From: Sulfuritalea sp.
Lineage (GTDB): Bacteria; Pseudomonadota; Gammaproteobacteria; Burkholderiales; Rhodocyclaceae
Direction of reading: 5' to 3'
Length of the DNA: 64,000 nt
Assembly (NCBI GenBank): GCA_023229685.1
Contig: JALNYT010000002.1
Coordinates: 62,001 to 126,000 of the forward strand
A program made the translations under genes and the position numbers. The notes below the pieces were generated by a model. That model was not told the origin of the DNA. It did no database searches and saw nothing but the letters and a program-made list of their open reading frames with translations. This document shows, piece by piece, positions 44,040 to 51,730 of this stretch (positions within the stretch are counted from its first letter, which is position 1; every line of letters begins with the position of its first letter).

Positions 44040-44875
44040 GATCGCGGCGCGAGACCAAGCCGGCTACGAACCTGGCCGGCGCTGGCCAGCGGTCTGCCGA
44101 GCGCCGCTGCCTGGGCAGCCACGCGCTCCACGAGTTGCAGATTGGTGGCGAGTACGGTGCGCTCGTCGTCCAGCCAAAGGTTGTCCTCCAGCCCGGTGCG
44201 CACACCATGACCGGCGACAACGCCGAGAGCATTGGCGAGCGTCTGGTGACGGCCGATGCCCGCTACGGACCAGACCGACTGCGGCGGCAAGTCGGCGACC
44301 AGGGTTCCCAGATGAAGCAGGCTGGCCTGGGCCGAGGCGGGGTTGCCGAGCAGAATGTTGAAGTAGAAGGGCGGCTCGATCAAGCCTTTGTCGATCAGTA
44401 TTTTTGCGAAATTCATCATCCCCAGATCAAACACTTCCAGTTCCGGTCGAATGCCGCGCTCTTGCATCATGGCGGCGAGCCGCATTACGGTGGACGGGGC
44501 GCTGACGCTGGCTTCGGCACTGAAATTCAGCGAACCCAAGGTAAGGCTTGCCATATCCGGCTTTTGCTCACCTTCAAGGGTCAGGCTGGCGGCGCGTAGT
44601 TCCACCTCGGAGGCCCGCCGCCCGCTGGTCGTGGTGACAATGATCGCATCCGGCACGCGCTGCCGCACGGCAGCCACCAGAGCGCCGAACACCCGGCGGT
44701 CACAACTCGGCGAGCCGTCGGCCGCTCGTGCATGAAGGTGCAACATGGTGGCGCCGGCGGCACAGCAGCGCACGCAGTCGGCCGCCACCTCCGCCGCGGT
44801 CAATGGCACATGAGGCGATTGAGCCCGGGTCGGCACCAGGCCAGTGGGGGCAAGATTGACAATCAGCGGCTCCAT
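44036..44875 (-). CDS. BKACE-family (3-keto-5-aminohexanoate cleavage type) enzyme
   Basis: Zinc-dependent beta-keto-acid cleavage enzyme using acetyl-CoA. The 279-residue TIM barrel starts EPLIVNLAPTGLVPTR and has the metal-binding LHLHAR, a VTTTSGRR loop, PELEVFDLGMMNFA and GHGVRTGLEDNLWL near the C-terminus. The ATG at 44875 matches the family start; a GTG at 44914 would include a repeat. BKACE genes usually lie in catabolic operons, yet this one is coupled to a sugar acyltransferase, hinting at synthesis or trimming of an unusual acyl group. Substrate unknown. Confidence 0.85.
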   Translation of the reverse strand: MEPLIVNLAPTGLVPTRAQSPHVPLTAAEVAADCVRCCAAGATMLHLHARAADGSPSCDRRVFGALVAAVRQRVPDAIIVTTTSGRRASEVELRAASLTLEGEQKPDMASLTLGSLNFSAEASVSAPSTVMRLAAMMQERGIRPELEVFDLGMMNFAKILIDKGLIEPPFYFNILLGNPASAQASLLHLGTLVADLPPQSVWSVAGIGRHQTLANALGVVAGHGVRTGLEDNLWLDDERTVLATNLQLVERVAAQAAALGRPLASAGQVRSRLGLAPRS

Positions 44876-44900
44876 AAGCGCGGACGCGAATAAGCGATTG

Positions 44901-44916
44901 GAGCATTCTGCCACGG
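44901..44916. repeat. Second copy of GAGCATTCTGCCACGG
   Basis: Sixteen bases identical to one arm plus flank of the inverted repeat at 41712-41752. The two copies bracket the glycosyltransferase-acyltransferase-BKACE segment. Confidence 0.7.
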
Positions 44917-44933
44917 GCAGGCAATTCCGCTTT

Positions 44934-44968
44934 AGGTCCCAAAGGGACGGTATCCCCTGGTGGGACGC
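44934..44968 (-). repeat. GGATAC-GTCC hairpin element, copy D
   Basis: On the minus strand it reads GGGGATACCGTCCC, TTT, GGGACC. It ends 59 bp before the BKACE ATG in the sense orientation, as in copies A to C. It is the least conserved copy and lacks the preceding TATCC. Confidence 0.55.
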
Positions 44969-44977
44969 GGGCCGGCG

Positions 44978-45850
44978 TCACACACCATTTTGACGCAACC
45001 ACTCCAGCATGCGCTTCCAGCCGTCCTCGGCGGCCTCCTTGCGATAGCTTGGGCGGTAGTCGGCGTGAAAGGCATGCGGAGCATCCGGATAAACATGGAT
45101 CTGCGACTTGTTTCCCGCCTTGCCCAACGCCGTCCGCATATCCTCGATCTGATCCGGCGAAATGCCCTGATCCTTGCCGGCATACAAACCCAGTACCGGC
45201 GCCTTCACCTGCCCGGCCAAATCGAGGGGACTCTGGGGCTGACCGGGCGTCGGCGCGGCATCCAGGGGCCCGTACCAAGCCACCGCCGCCTTCAGCTGGG
45301 GATTGTGGGCAGCATACAACCACGTCGTACGGCCACCGCGACAGAAGCCTGTCACCGCGAGGCGCTGCGGATCGCCGCCATTCTTCGCCGCCCAGGTGGC
45401 GCAGGCGTCGAGATCGGTCATGTGTTCGGCATCGGGGGCCGAAGCCACTGGTCCCGCCAGAATGTCCTGGACATTGGTCATTTTTGCCGTTTCGCCGTAA
45501 CGTATATACATATCCACCGCAATCGCCAGATACCCGGCCTTGGCCAACCTGCGGCAGACATCGCGAATGTACTCATGCACACCGAATATCTCGTGGATCA
45601 CCAGAACGGTCGGCAGCCTTGATCCGCCAGCGGGCATCGCGCGATAGCCAGGCAATTCGCGGTCGGCAGCAGGTACCATGATGTCGCCGGCGAGCAGACC
45701 CTCCGTATCGGTCGTGACGACCGTTTGCGCCGAGATCGGCTGCGTCGCCAGGGCAAAGCCGGCACCGACTGCGGTGGTGATGAAGGAGCGGCGGGTGAAG
45801 GGTTCTGCCGGCAGCAGGCTGTCGAACTGCGCCTGGTCATCGGCCTTCAT
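44978..45850 (-). CDS. Dienelactone hydrolase family protein, Tat-exported
   Basis: Alpha/beta hydrolase of 290 residues with a twin-arginine leader (TRRSFITTAVGAG, cleavage near ISAQT). Catalytic-triad elements are Cys170 in GFCRGG, the Asp in GKDQGI and the His in DAPHAFH; HEIFGVHEY carries the family Glu. DLH proteins open lactone rings, but periplasmic members often have other esterase roles. The ATG at 45850 is assumed. An AAGGAG ribosome site lies far upstream, close to an in-frame ATC, so the true start may be unusual. It is divergent from the AhpD-like gene across hairpin copy C. Confidence 0.88.
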   Translation of the reverse strand: MKADDQAQFDSLLPAEPFTRRSFITTAVGAGFALATQPISAQTVVTTDTEGLLAGDIMVPAADRELPGYRAMPAGGSRLPTVLVIHEIFGVHEYIRDVCRRLAKAGYLAIAVDMYIRYGETAKMTNVQDILAGPVASAPDAEHMTDLDACATWAAKNGGDPQRLAVTGFCRGGRTTWLYAAHNPQLKAAVAWYGPLDAAPTPGQPQSPLDLAGQVKAPVLGLYAGKDQGISPDQIEDMRTALGKAGNKSQIHVYPDAPHAFHADYRPSYRKEAAEDGWKRMLEWLRQNGV

Positions 45851-45909
45851 GGCGGGCTTCTGGCGGGACGTGTTGATGGAAGTCTCCTTGGTTTGAGTTG
45901 GGGAACCCG

Positions 45910-45949
45910 TATCCCAGGATACCGTCCCCGCCCGATGCGGCAAGGACAT
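45910..45949 (+). repeat. GGATAC-GTCC hairpin element, copy C
   Basis: TATCCCAGGATACCGTCC, a CCGC/GCGG inner stem and GGACAT. It ends 39 bp before the ATG of the AhpD-like gene, in a divergent gap. A TAAAAT hexamer, a possible -10 box, follows at once. Confidence 0.65.
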
Positions 45950-45988
45950 AAAATACCCCGACACGACAGCTATATCAACGAGGACATC

Positions 45989-46573
45989 ATGAGCACACCA
46001 CCGATCAGTCGCTACCCCGTACCGAAACTGGAAGACCTGCCCGAAGACCTCCGCGCCCGCATCCTCGAGGTGCAGGAGAAATCCGGCTTCATCCCCAACG
46101 TATTCCTCGCGCTGGCGCATCGCCCCGCCGAGTGGCGCGCCTTCTTCGCTTTCCACGACGCGCTGATGGAAAAGGAAAGCGGGCTGTCCAAAGCCGAACG
46201 CGAGATGATCGTGGTCGCCACTTCGAACGCCAACGGTTGCCAGTACTGCGTAGTCGCCCACGGCGCCATCCTGCGCATTCGGGCGAAGAACCCGCTGGTC
46301 GCCGATCAGGTCGCCGTCAACTACCGCAAGGCCGATGTCACGCCGCGCCAGAAAGCCATGCTGGATTTCGCCATGAAAGTCGCGCTCGATTCCGCCGCCA
46401 TCGATGATGCCGATTTCGTCACCCTGCGCGAGCACGGGTTCAATGACGAAGACATCTGGGATATCGGCGCCGTGGCTGCGTTTTTCGGCCTCTCGAATCG
46501 CATGGCCAACATGACCGGCATGCGCCCGAATGACGAGTTCTATCTGCTGGGGCGGGTGGCGAAGCAGAAATAG
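45989..46573 (+). CDS. AhpD-like carboxymuconolactone-decarboxylase-family protein
   Basis: 194-residue all-helical protein of the peroxidase-related CMD family. The active-site segment NGCQYCVVAHGAI contains the CxxC pair and the downstream His of the AhpD proton relay, so a thiol-dependent peroxidase or disulfide role is more likely than muconolactone decarboxylation. It starts at ATG 45989 (MSTPPISRYPVPKLEDLP) with GAGG upstream. It is monocistronic with a strong hairpin right after the stop. Confidence 0.9.
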   Translation: MSTPPISRYPVPKLEDLPEDLRARILEVQEKSGFIPNVFLALAHRPAEWRAFFAFHDALMEKESGLSKAEREMIVVATSNANGCQYCVVAHGAILRIRAKNPLVADQVAVNYRKADVTPRQKAMLDFAMKVALDSAAIDDADFVTLREHGFNDEDIWDIGAVAAFFGLSNRMANMTGMRPNDEFYLLGRVAKQK

Positions 46574-46574
46574 A

Positions 46575-46604
46575 AACGCCGCCGGGGAGTTCCGCGGCGG
46601 CGTT
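46575..46604. terminator. Bidirectional terminator hairpin
   Basis: AACGCCGCCG pairs with CGGCGGCGTT across a ten-base loop, starting one base after the AhpD-like stop codon. On the minus strand the stem is followed by TTTCTATTTC, so it may mainly end the FecR/exoprotein transcript. Confidence 0.75.
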
Positions 46605-46619
46605 GCCAGAGGCGCAAGA

Positions 46620-46631
46620 AGTCGGCGCTGG
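46620..46631 (+). repeat. 12-mer AGTCGGCGCTGG, intergenic copy
   Basis: Exact copy after the terminator hairpin. Its extended context (GGTGATGCGGC) resembles the copy at 14940. Confidence 0.8.
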
Positions 46632-46647
46632 TGATGCGGCGAGCTAG

Positions 46648-46717
46648 CTTTGCGGACCTGGGCTTCCCCTTCGGGGGCAGGCGCTTTGCGGACCTGGGCT
46701 TCCGCTTCGCGGGCAGG
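46648..46717. repeat. Tandem 36-bp hairpin pair with compensatory change
   Basis: Two copies 36 bp apart differ at only two positions: CCCCTTCGGGG in the first and CCGCTTCGCGG in the second. The substitutions preserve base pairing around a C-UUCG-G-type tip, with outer CCTG/CAGG pairing in both. The array ends just before the FecR stop codon on the minus strand. Confidence 0.85.
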
Positions 46718-47488
46718 TCACATCTTGCACTCGGCATCGTCGCCTTTGCCGATGCCCCTGCCACCACCCTTGTTCTGCGAGATCGAATTGGGCATGGTGA
46801 CCTGGATGCCTTGTTGCGGCGGCACCGGGATTGGCGCGGTGTTGGCATTGGCGGCGAAGCCGAACTGCCCGGCGTTGATCTGCACCGTGCCGGCCTTGTT
46901 GCTCAGGACGATGGCGCCGCTGGTGACATCGACATGCAAGCCGTTGGGCGGCGGCTGGCCGCCGGTGGTGGGCACGCCACCGCAGTCGTTCTGGCACAGC
47001 AGGGCGCCAAAGTGGGTACCGCGGATGCCGATGGTTGCCGTCTCGGTCTGGAAGCTGACCTTTTCCCGATTGCGTTTGCCGACCAGTCCGGTCACCGCCC
47101 GCAAGCCGCCCTTGAACATGCTCATGACGATGTTGTCGCTTTCCGGCTTGGCGGCGTTGTAGGCGTAGTTCTCGATCTTCAGCTGGGTGCTGGGGCGCAT
47201 CACCACTTCGCCGCCATCGTTGAACTTGATCCGGGCGTATGTTTCGGCTTCGGTGCCTAGCACGTCGCCTTCCAAAACCTCGGATTTCACGGCGAGCAGT
47301 TTGCTGGTGCCGTCGGCGCGCTTGGCCGAGAGCGTGCCTGACAAGTGCGTGATCTGGCCCGCCGTGGCAGCGTGCGCGGCCGGGATCCAGACGAGGCCGA
47401 CCGCCAGCGCGGCGAGTACCGCCCGGATCACGCCAGCCCCCGGCTTACGAAGAGCACTGGGCAACTTTTTTCTGTGCTGGTTTGTCAT
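46718..47488 (-). CDS. FecR-domain exported protein
   Basis: 256-residue secreted or periplasmic protein. A Lys/Arg-rich N-terminus leads into a signal peptide ending AHAATA. A FecR beta domain follows (about 50-185), with SEVLEGDVLGTEAETYARIKF and FQTETATIGIRGTHFG. A low-complexity end carries CQNDCGG and a Gly/Lys tail. The ATG at 47488 has a GGGAAG ribosome site and overlaps the end of the exoprotein gene by 44 bp in another frame, implying coupled translation. Such proteins often accompany TPS systems; anchoring or sensing is a guess. Confidence 0.85.
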   Translation of the reverse strand: MTNQHRKKLPSALRKPGAGVIRAVLAALAVGLVWIPAAHAATAGQITHLSGTLSAKRADGTSKLLAVKSEVLEGDVLGTEAETYARIKFNDGGEVVMRPSTQLKIENYAYNAAKPESDNIVMSMFKGGLRAVTGLVGKRNREKVSFQTETATIGIRGTHFGALLCQNDCGGVPTTGGQPPPNGLHVDVTSGAIVLSNKAGTVQINAGQFGFAANANTAPIPVPPQQGIQVTMPNSISQNKGGGRGIGKGDDAECKM

Positions 47489-50400
47489 TTTTCTTCCCGT
47501 CCTTGCTCTCATCCGACTTCTTGTCGTCTTTCTTGTCCTTCTTGTCTTTGCCGTTTTCTTCGCCGCCGAAGCTGCCTTCCGTCCCGCCAACCCCGCTCGA
47601 GTCGGCCAGTGCCTGGTTCAAGCCAAGGAAGGTGTCGAACGACAGCGGCGCTGCTTCAACCGGTGGCACGGTGGGATCCGGCAGTTTGCATAAATCCGGG
47701 CTGGTGGCACAAGGATCGACGACGCTGGCCGGCACCGCCGCAAGCCCCTGGATCTCGAGCCCCGCACCCGCGACCGCCGGAGTACTGAGGTTCACCGCAA
47801 AGAAACCACTGCCGCCCACTACCGTCTCGGTGGTCGGCTTGCCGTCAATCACGATCGCAGACGAACTGCTGTTGCTCAGGAAGGTCAGGTGCGTGGTTCC
47901 GATCACGCCCGTTGCGATATCGGAAAGGATGTAGGACGGGGCGTAGCCTGCGGTGCCATCGTTCAACACCAGTGTCGACGTGGCGCCCAGCAGGTCAATG
48001 AACACGTCGTTGGCCGCATTGATGTGGGCGCCGTTGTTCAGCTTGAGGTTGCCCATCACCGCAATGCTGGCGTCGGGGTAAGGAGCGGCAGACGCACCGT
48101 TGCCGGCCCAGATATAGCCGCCCGAACTGGCGTTGCCTATGTTGAGATTGCCGCCGACCAGAAGTTCCAGATCGCCGGTGGAGGTCTGCAGGTAGCCGCC
48201 GGTGATGTTGGCGTCCCCTGCGACCACCGCCACCAGACTCCGGCCGGTAACGCCGGCACTGACGTTCAAAGCGCCGCCTGCGACCAATCCCAGCGTATTC
48301 GCCGGTTTGTTCAGGCTGCCGGCCATGGTCATGCCCCCGTAGGCGGCAAGCAGAATGCTGCCGGGAGCGTTGAGGCTTGCCCCCGCATAGGTCAGGTTGC
48401 CGTCCGCTCCGACGAGGAGATCGGCGCCGGAAGTGAACGAGGAGCCGCCATTGAGTGTCAGATTCCCGCTCTGGAAGAAGCCAAGGCTCTGCGCCGAACT
48501 CGCCGCGACGCTGCTCGATGCCGTCCCGGAATATATCGACACCGGCACGACGCTGTTGTACGTGAAAGTACCGGCCGTCGACTCGTAGACTGCGCCGACC
48601 TTATTGGCCCCGGGCAGGTTGATCGCACCCGAGCCGGTGTGGGCCGTGAGCGTGCCCGTGCCGATACTGCCGGCAGCGGTCTGGCTGATGCCGCTGGAGG
48701 CGGCAAGCTCCGTGGTGCCCGTCGCGCCGCTACCGATGAAGCCGTTGCCCAGGTTGATGGTTCCAGCGGTGGATGACAGCAAGATTGAGCCGCCGGTACT
48801 GCCGATCGACCCTATCCGGTCGCTGCCAGGAGTTGCTCCGCTGAAGGTGATGGCGCCGGAACTATTGATCGTGATGTTGGCAGCGCCATGCAGACTGCCC
48901 AAGGCCGCCATCGAACCACCGAACTGGCTGGTGGGGCCGCCCGTCATGGTGAGGCCGCCACTGCCGATGTTCATGGTCAGCGTTATGCCGTCCTTACTGC
49001 CGATGATGGCGGCCTGCTTGAAAATCGTGTCGCCGTAGGTCGCATACGCGGTAGGTGCGGCGGCGGCGCCGCCGATCATGGTGACGCCGTTTTGCACGTT
49101 GATTGTCGAGACCGGCGCACCGATGAATGCACCGCCGAAATTGGCGGTACCGCCGTCCATGTAAATCGACGCGGCGCTGATGGTCTGGCCGCCAAGCTCC
49201 GATTCGATACTGGCGCCGTTGCCGAAATCGACATCCTGACCACCATAGGTGGCGATAGCCCCCCCGCTCGCGCCGGCATAGATCGCGATCGCCGGGTTGC
49301 CGGTGATCGTTTGAGCGCCGGTGCCCTTATTCTCGATCCCGGCCCCGTTGTCGTTGCCAACGCTGCCGCCGTAGATATTCAGGTTGCCGCCGGAGGAGAA
49401 CGTAAACGACTGGCCGCCGCTGCCGAGGTTGCGGATGCTCGCATGGTTGTCGCTGCAAATGTTGCCTATAGAACACTCGCCCGACCAGAGTCCTGCCGGT
49501 ATCAGCCCGTTGTTGGAGCCGCCGCGCAGCTCCACCTTGGCGCCGTTGAGAATGGTGAAGCTCTGGCTGCCCGTTGCCGAGTACTGGCTGATCTCGGCGT
49601 TGCCGCCATAAGTGGCTCCGGCATAAGGTCCTCCGCCGTAGGCTGCTCCTCTCAGATACACGCCGCCGCCGTAAACGCCGGCGCCGAAACCGTACCCGAC
49701 CGTAAACGACTGGTTGCCGTTGCTGGCAATGCGGGCCGAGGCGTTGCTGTAAATACCGCCACCCGTCAGCAGAAGCCTGTGCGCCACAATCGACAGAGCA
49801 CCGGTGTCCATGTCGATGCCGGCCATCATCATGCCGCTGCCGCCAGCTTCATTGACGACAACCGTGTCGGTCGCCTGCAGCGTTACCGGCCCCTTGGAAA
49901 CGATGCCGCCACCGCTATGGATATAGATGCTCGCGTTAGTCGCGAAGTTCTTGAGCACAGGGGCTGAGGTGCTAGCGCCATCCCAGCCGGCCATGATGTT
50001 GATGGCGCCGCTGCCGGCATTGCCGAACGGGGCGTAGATATCGACACTGCCATGGGCCAGCAGCGAGAGGCTGTTGCTGCTGCTGTAACCCGCGCCGTAC
50101 CAGGGGTTGGTCCATGTGCCACCCGAGTCGGTGTGGCTGATGGGGATGTTTGCCAAGCCAGGAGGAGCGCTGATGGTGATATTGCCAAGGCCGCCTTGGG
50201 CGCCGGCTGTCGTGACCGTGACGTTGGTCGAGGCCAACTGGCTGGCGATGGTTTGCCAGTAGAGCGTGGCCGGGCCATACAGCGCGCCGCCGAAGACCCC
50301 CGCCGTGCCGCCATAGCTGCTGCTGCCGTAATATGAAGACATGTAAAGCTCGGGCCCGCCATAGGACAGGATAGTGACATCCGTCGGATCGAGCAGCCAG

Positions 50401-51623
50401 GTGCCGGTGGTGCCCGAGGAGGCGCGGGTATCCACCCGTGCGCCGGCGACGTCAAGCCAGTTGTGACCCGACGTCTCGACGAAGCCACCATTGCCGCCAT
50501 TCGCCCCGCCGCGTGCCGAGATGTTGCCGTAGGCCCGCGTCGTGTCGTCGGCCCACACAATCACCGTACCGCCATCGCCGACTTCCGCAGCATCGGCTTT
50601 CAGGCTGGCGTCGGGTCCGAAATAGGTAATGTTCGCGTTCTGGATGTCCGGGTTCTTGCCCTGATAGTCGCCACCCACCTTGATGCTGCCGCCTCCCGTT
50701 TGACCGCTGGCATCGATGCTGGCGTTGTCCGTCACCGCGACGCGGTTGCCAAGGACTTCGACGCTGCCGCCCTTGGTGCCGGTGGTGACGATGCGGCCAT
50801 TGCCATCGACATAGGCATCCTGGCTGGCCTTGAGGAAGATGCGGCCGCCTGCGCTGACCACGGAGGAGGCATTGAGCGTGCCGCTGTTCCTGACGATGAC
50901 GCCGGCGATGCCGACGCGCCCCGCTTCGGCCGTGATGGTGCCAAGGTTGGTGGCGTTTCCTTCGGCGCCGGTGATGTCGACCTTGACGCCCGGGGTGGCG
51001 CTGTCGATCAGGCTGACGGTGGCGCCGGCAGCCAGTATGGTTTCGCCTTGTGGCGTGGTGATGATGCCTTCGTTGCTGACGTTGCTGCCGATCAGGTAAA
51101 CGCTGCCGCCGGACGGGGTTCTGATTTCGCCCTGGTTGAGGATGTCCTTGGCGCTGCCGTCATTGATGAACAGCTGCCGGCCGGCGAGGAAGTCTTCATT
51201 CCTGATGCTCAGCGTGGAGGCGACGAAACCGGCGGTGTCCACCCGCCCGCCGGGACCGACCATGATGCCGGCGGGGTTCACCAGCCAGACGCGGCCGTTG
51301 GAGCTGAGCGTGCCGTAGATCGCGGTCGGGTCATTCAGGACCCGGTTGAGTACCGCGCTGGACGCCGCGGTCTGGGCGAAATGGGTGGTCTCGCCGGCCT
51401 GGATGGAGAACTTGTCCCAGTTGATGATGGCGCCGTTGCTGTTGGTCACCGTCAGGACGTTGCCGGCCTGGTTGAAGGTGGCGGCACCATTGACCACGGC
51501 GGGATTCACCGGGTTGGCCAGGACCGGGGCGGCGAGGAAGCACGCGGCTACGGCGGCGACGCCCAAACGAACGGGCGTCGATAGCCGGGAAGCGTTTTTG
51601 CGGGAAGGATTCTGGCAATTCAT
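47445..51623 (-). CDS. Two-partner-secretion exoprotein, 1,392 residues
   Basis: Secreted beta-helical protein. It has a signal peptide ending PVLANPV and a TPS domain (about 38-290) with NGAIINWDKFSIQAGETTHF, NPAGIMVGPGG and IRNEDFLAG, nearly the same as the exoprotein at 34104. The variable helix is rich in Gly/Ser/Ala and has a tyrosine/glycine-rich stretch near 650-690. Cys pairs are visible (CSIGNIC; CATSPDLC). A Lys/Asp tail ends KKVAQCSS, like the other exoprotein. It precedes fecR and follows tpsB on the same strand, probably in one operon. Role could be adhesion or biofilm; not determinable. Confidence 0.92.
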   Translation of the reverse strand: MNCQNPSRKNASRLSTPVRLGVAAVAACFLAAPVLANPVNPAVVNGAATFNQAGNVLTVTNSNGAIINWDKFSIQAGETTHFAQTAASSAVLNRVLNDPTAIYGTLSSNGRVWLVNPAGIMVGPGGRVDTAGFVASTLSIRNEDFLAGRQLFINDGSAKDILNQGEIRTPSGGSVYLIGSNVSNEGIITTPQGETILAAGATVSLIDSATPGVKVDITGAEGNATNLGTITAEAGRVGIAGVIVRNSGTLNASSVVSAGGRIFLKASQDAYVDGNGRIVTTGTKGGSVEVLGNRVAVTDNASIDASGQTGGGSIKVGGDYQGKNPDIQNANITYFGPDASLKADAAEVGDGGTVIVWADDTTRAYGNISARGGANGGNGGFVETSGHNWLDVAGARVDTRASSGTTGTWLLDPTDVTILSYGGPELYMSSYYGSSSYGGTAGVFGGALYGPATLYWQTIASQLASTNVTVTTAGAQGGLGNITISAPPGLANIPISHTDSGGTWTNPWYGAGYSSSNSLSLLAHGSVDIYAPFGNAGSGAINIMAGWDGASTSAPVLKNFATNASIYIHSGGGIVSKGPVTLQATDTVVVNEAGGSGMMMAGIDMDTGALSIVAHRLLLTGGGIYSNASARIASNGNQSFTVGYGFGAGVYGGGVYLRGAAYGGGPYAGATYGGNAEISQYSATGSQSFTILNGAKVELRGGSNNGLIPAGLWSGECSIGNICSDNHASIRNLGSGGQSFTFSSGGNLNIYGGSVGNDNGAGIENKGTGAQTITGNPAIAIYAGASGGAIATYGGQDVDFGNGASIESELGGQTISAASIYMDGGTANFGGAFIGAPVSTINVQNGVTMIGGAAAAPTAYATYGDTIFKQAAIIGSKDGITLTMNIGSGGLTMTGGPTSQFGGSMAALGSLHGAANITINSSGAITFSGATPGSDRIGSIGSTGGSILLSSTAGTINLGNGFIGSGATGTTELAASSGISQTAAGSIGTGTLTAHTGSGAINLPGANKVGAVYESTAGTFTYNSVVPVSIYSGTASSSVAASSAQSLGFFQSGNLTLNGGSSFTSGADLLVGADGNLTYAGASLNAPGSILLAAYGGMTMAGSLNKPANTLGLVAGGALNVSAGVTGRSLVAVVAGDANITGGYLQTSTGDLELLVGGNLNIGNASSGGYIWAGNGASAAPYPDASIAVMGNLKLNNGAHINAANDVFIDLLGATSTLVLNDGTAGYAPSYILSDIATGVIGTTHLTFLSNSSSSAIVIDGKPTTETVVGGSGFFAVNLSTPAVAGAGLEIQGLAAVPASVVDPCATSPDLCKLPDPTVPPVEAAPLSFDTFLGLNQALADSSGVGGTEGSFGGEENGKDKKDKKDDKKSDESKDGKKNDKPAQKKVAQCSS

Positions 51624-51730
51624 CTGAAAACTCCGGGGCGGGAAAGCCGCTCACACATTTTTTTATAGCCTTGAAACTACTCAGCTGCAAGGGAGGAAGT
51701 CACACTCGGCACAGGTTCGTTGCGTCTGGA

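Noticed and set aside
44036..44914. GTG start at 44914 for the BKACE gene
   Set aside because: The extra 13 residues are encoded by the GAGCATTCTGCCACGG repeat, and family members start at the MEPLIVNLAPTG equivalent.
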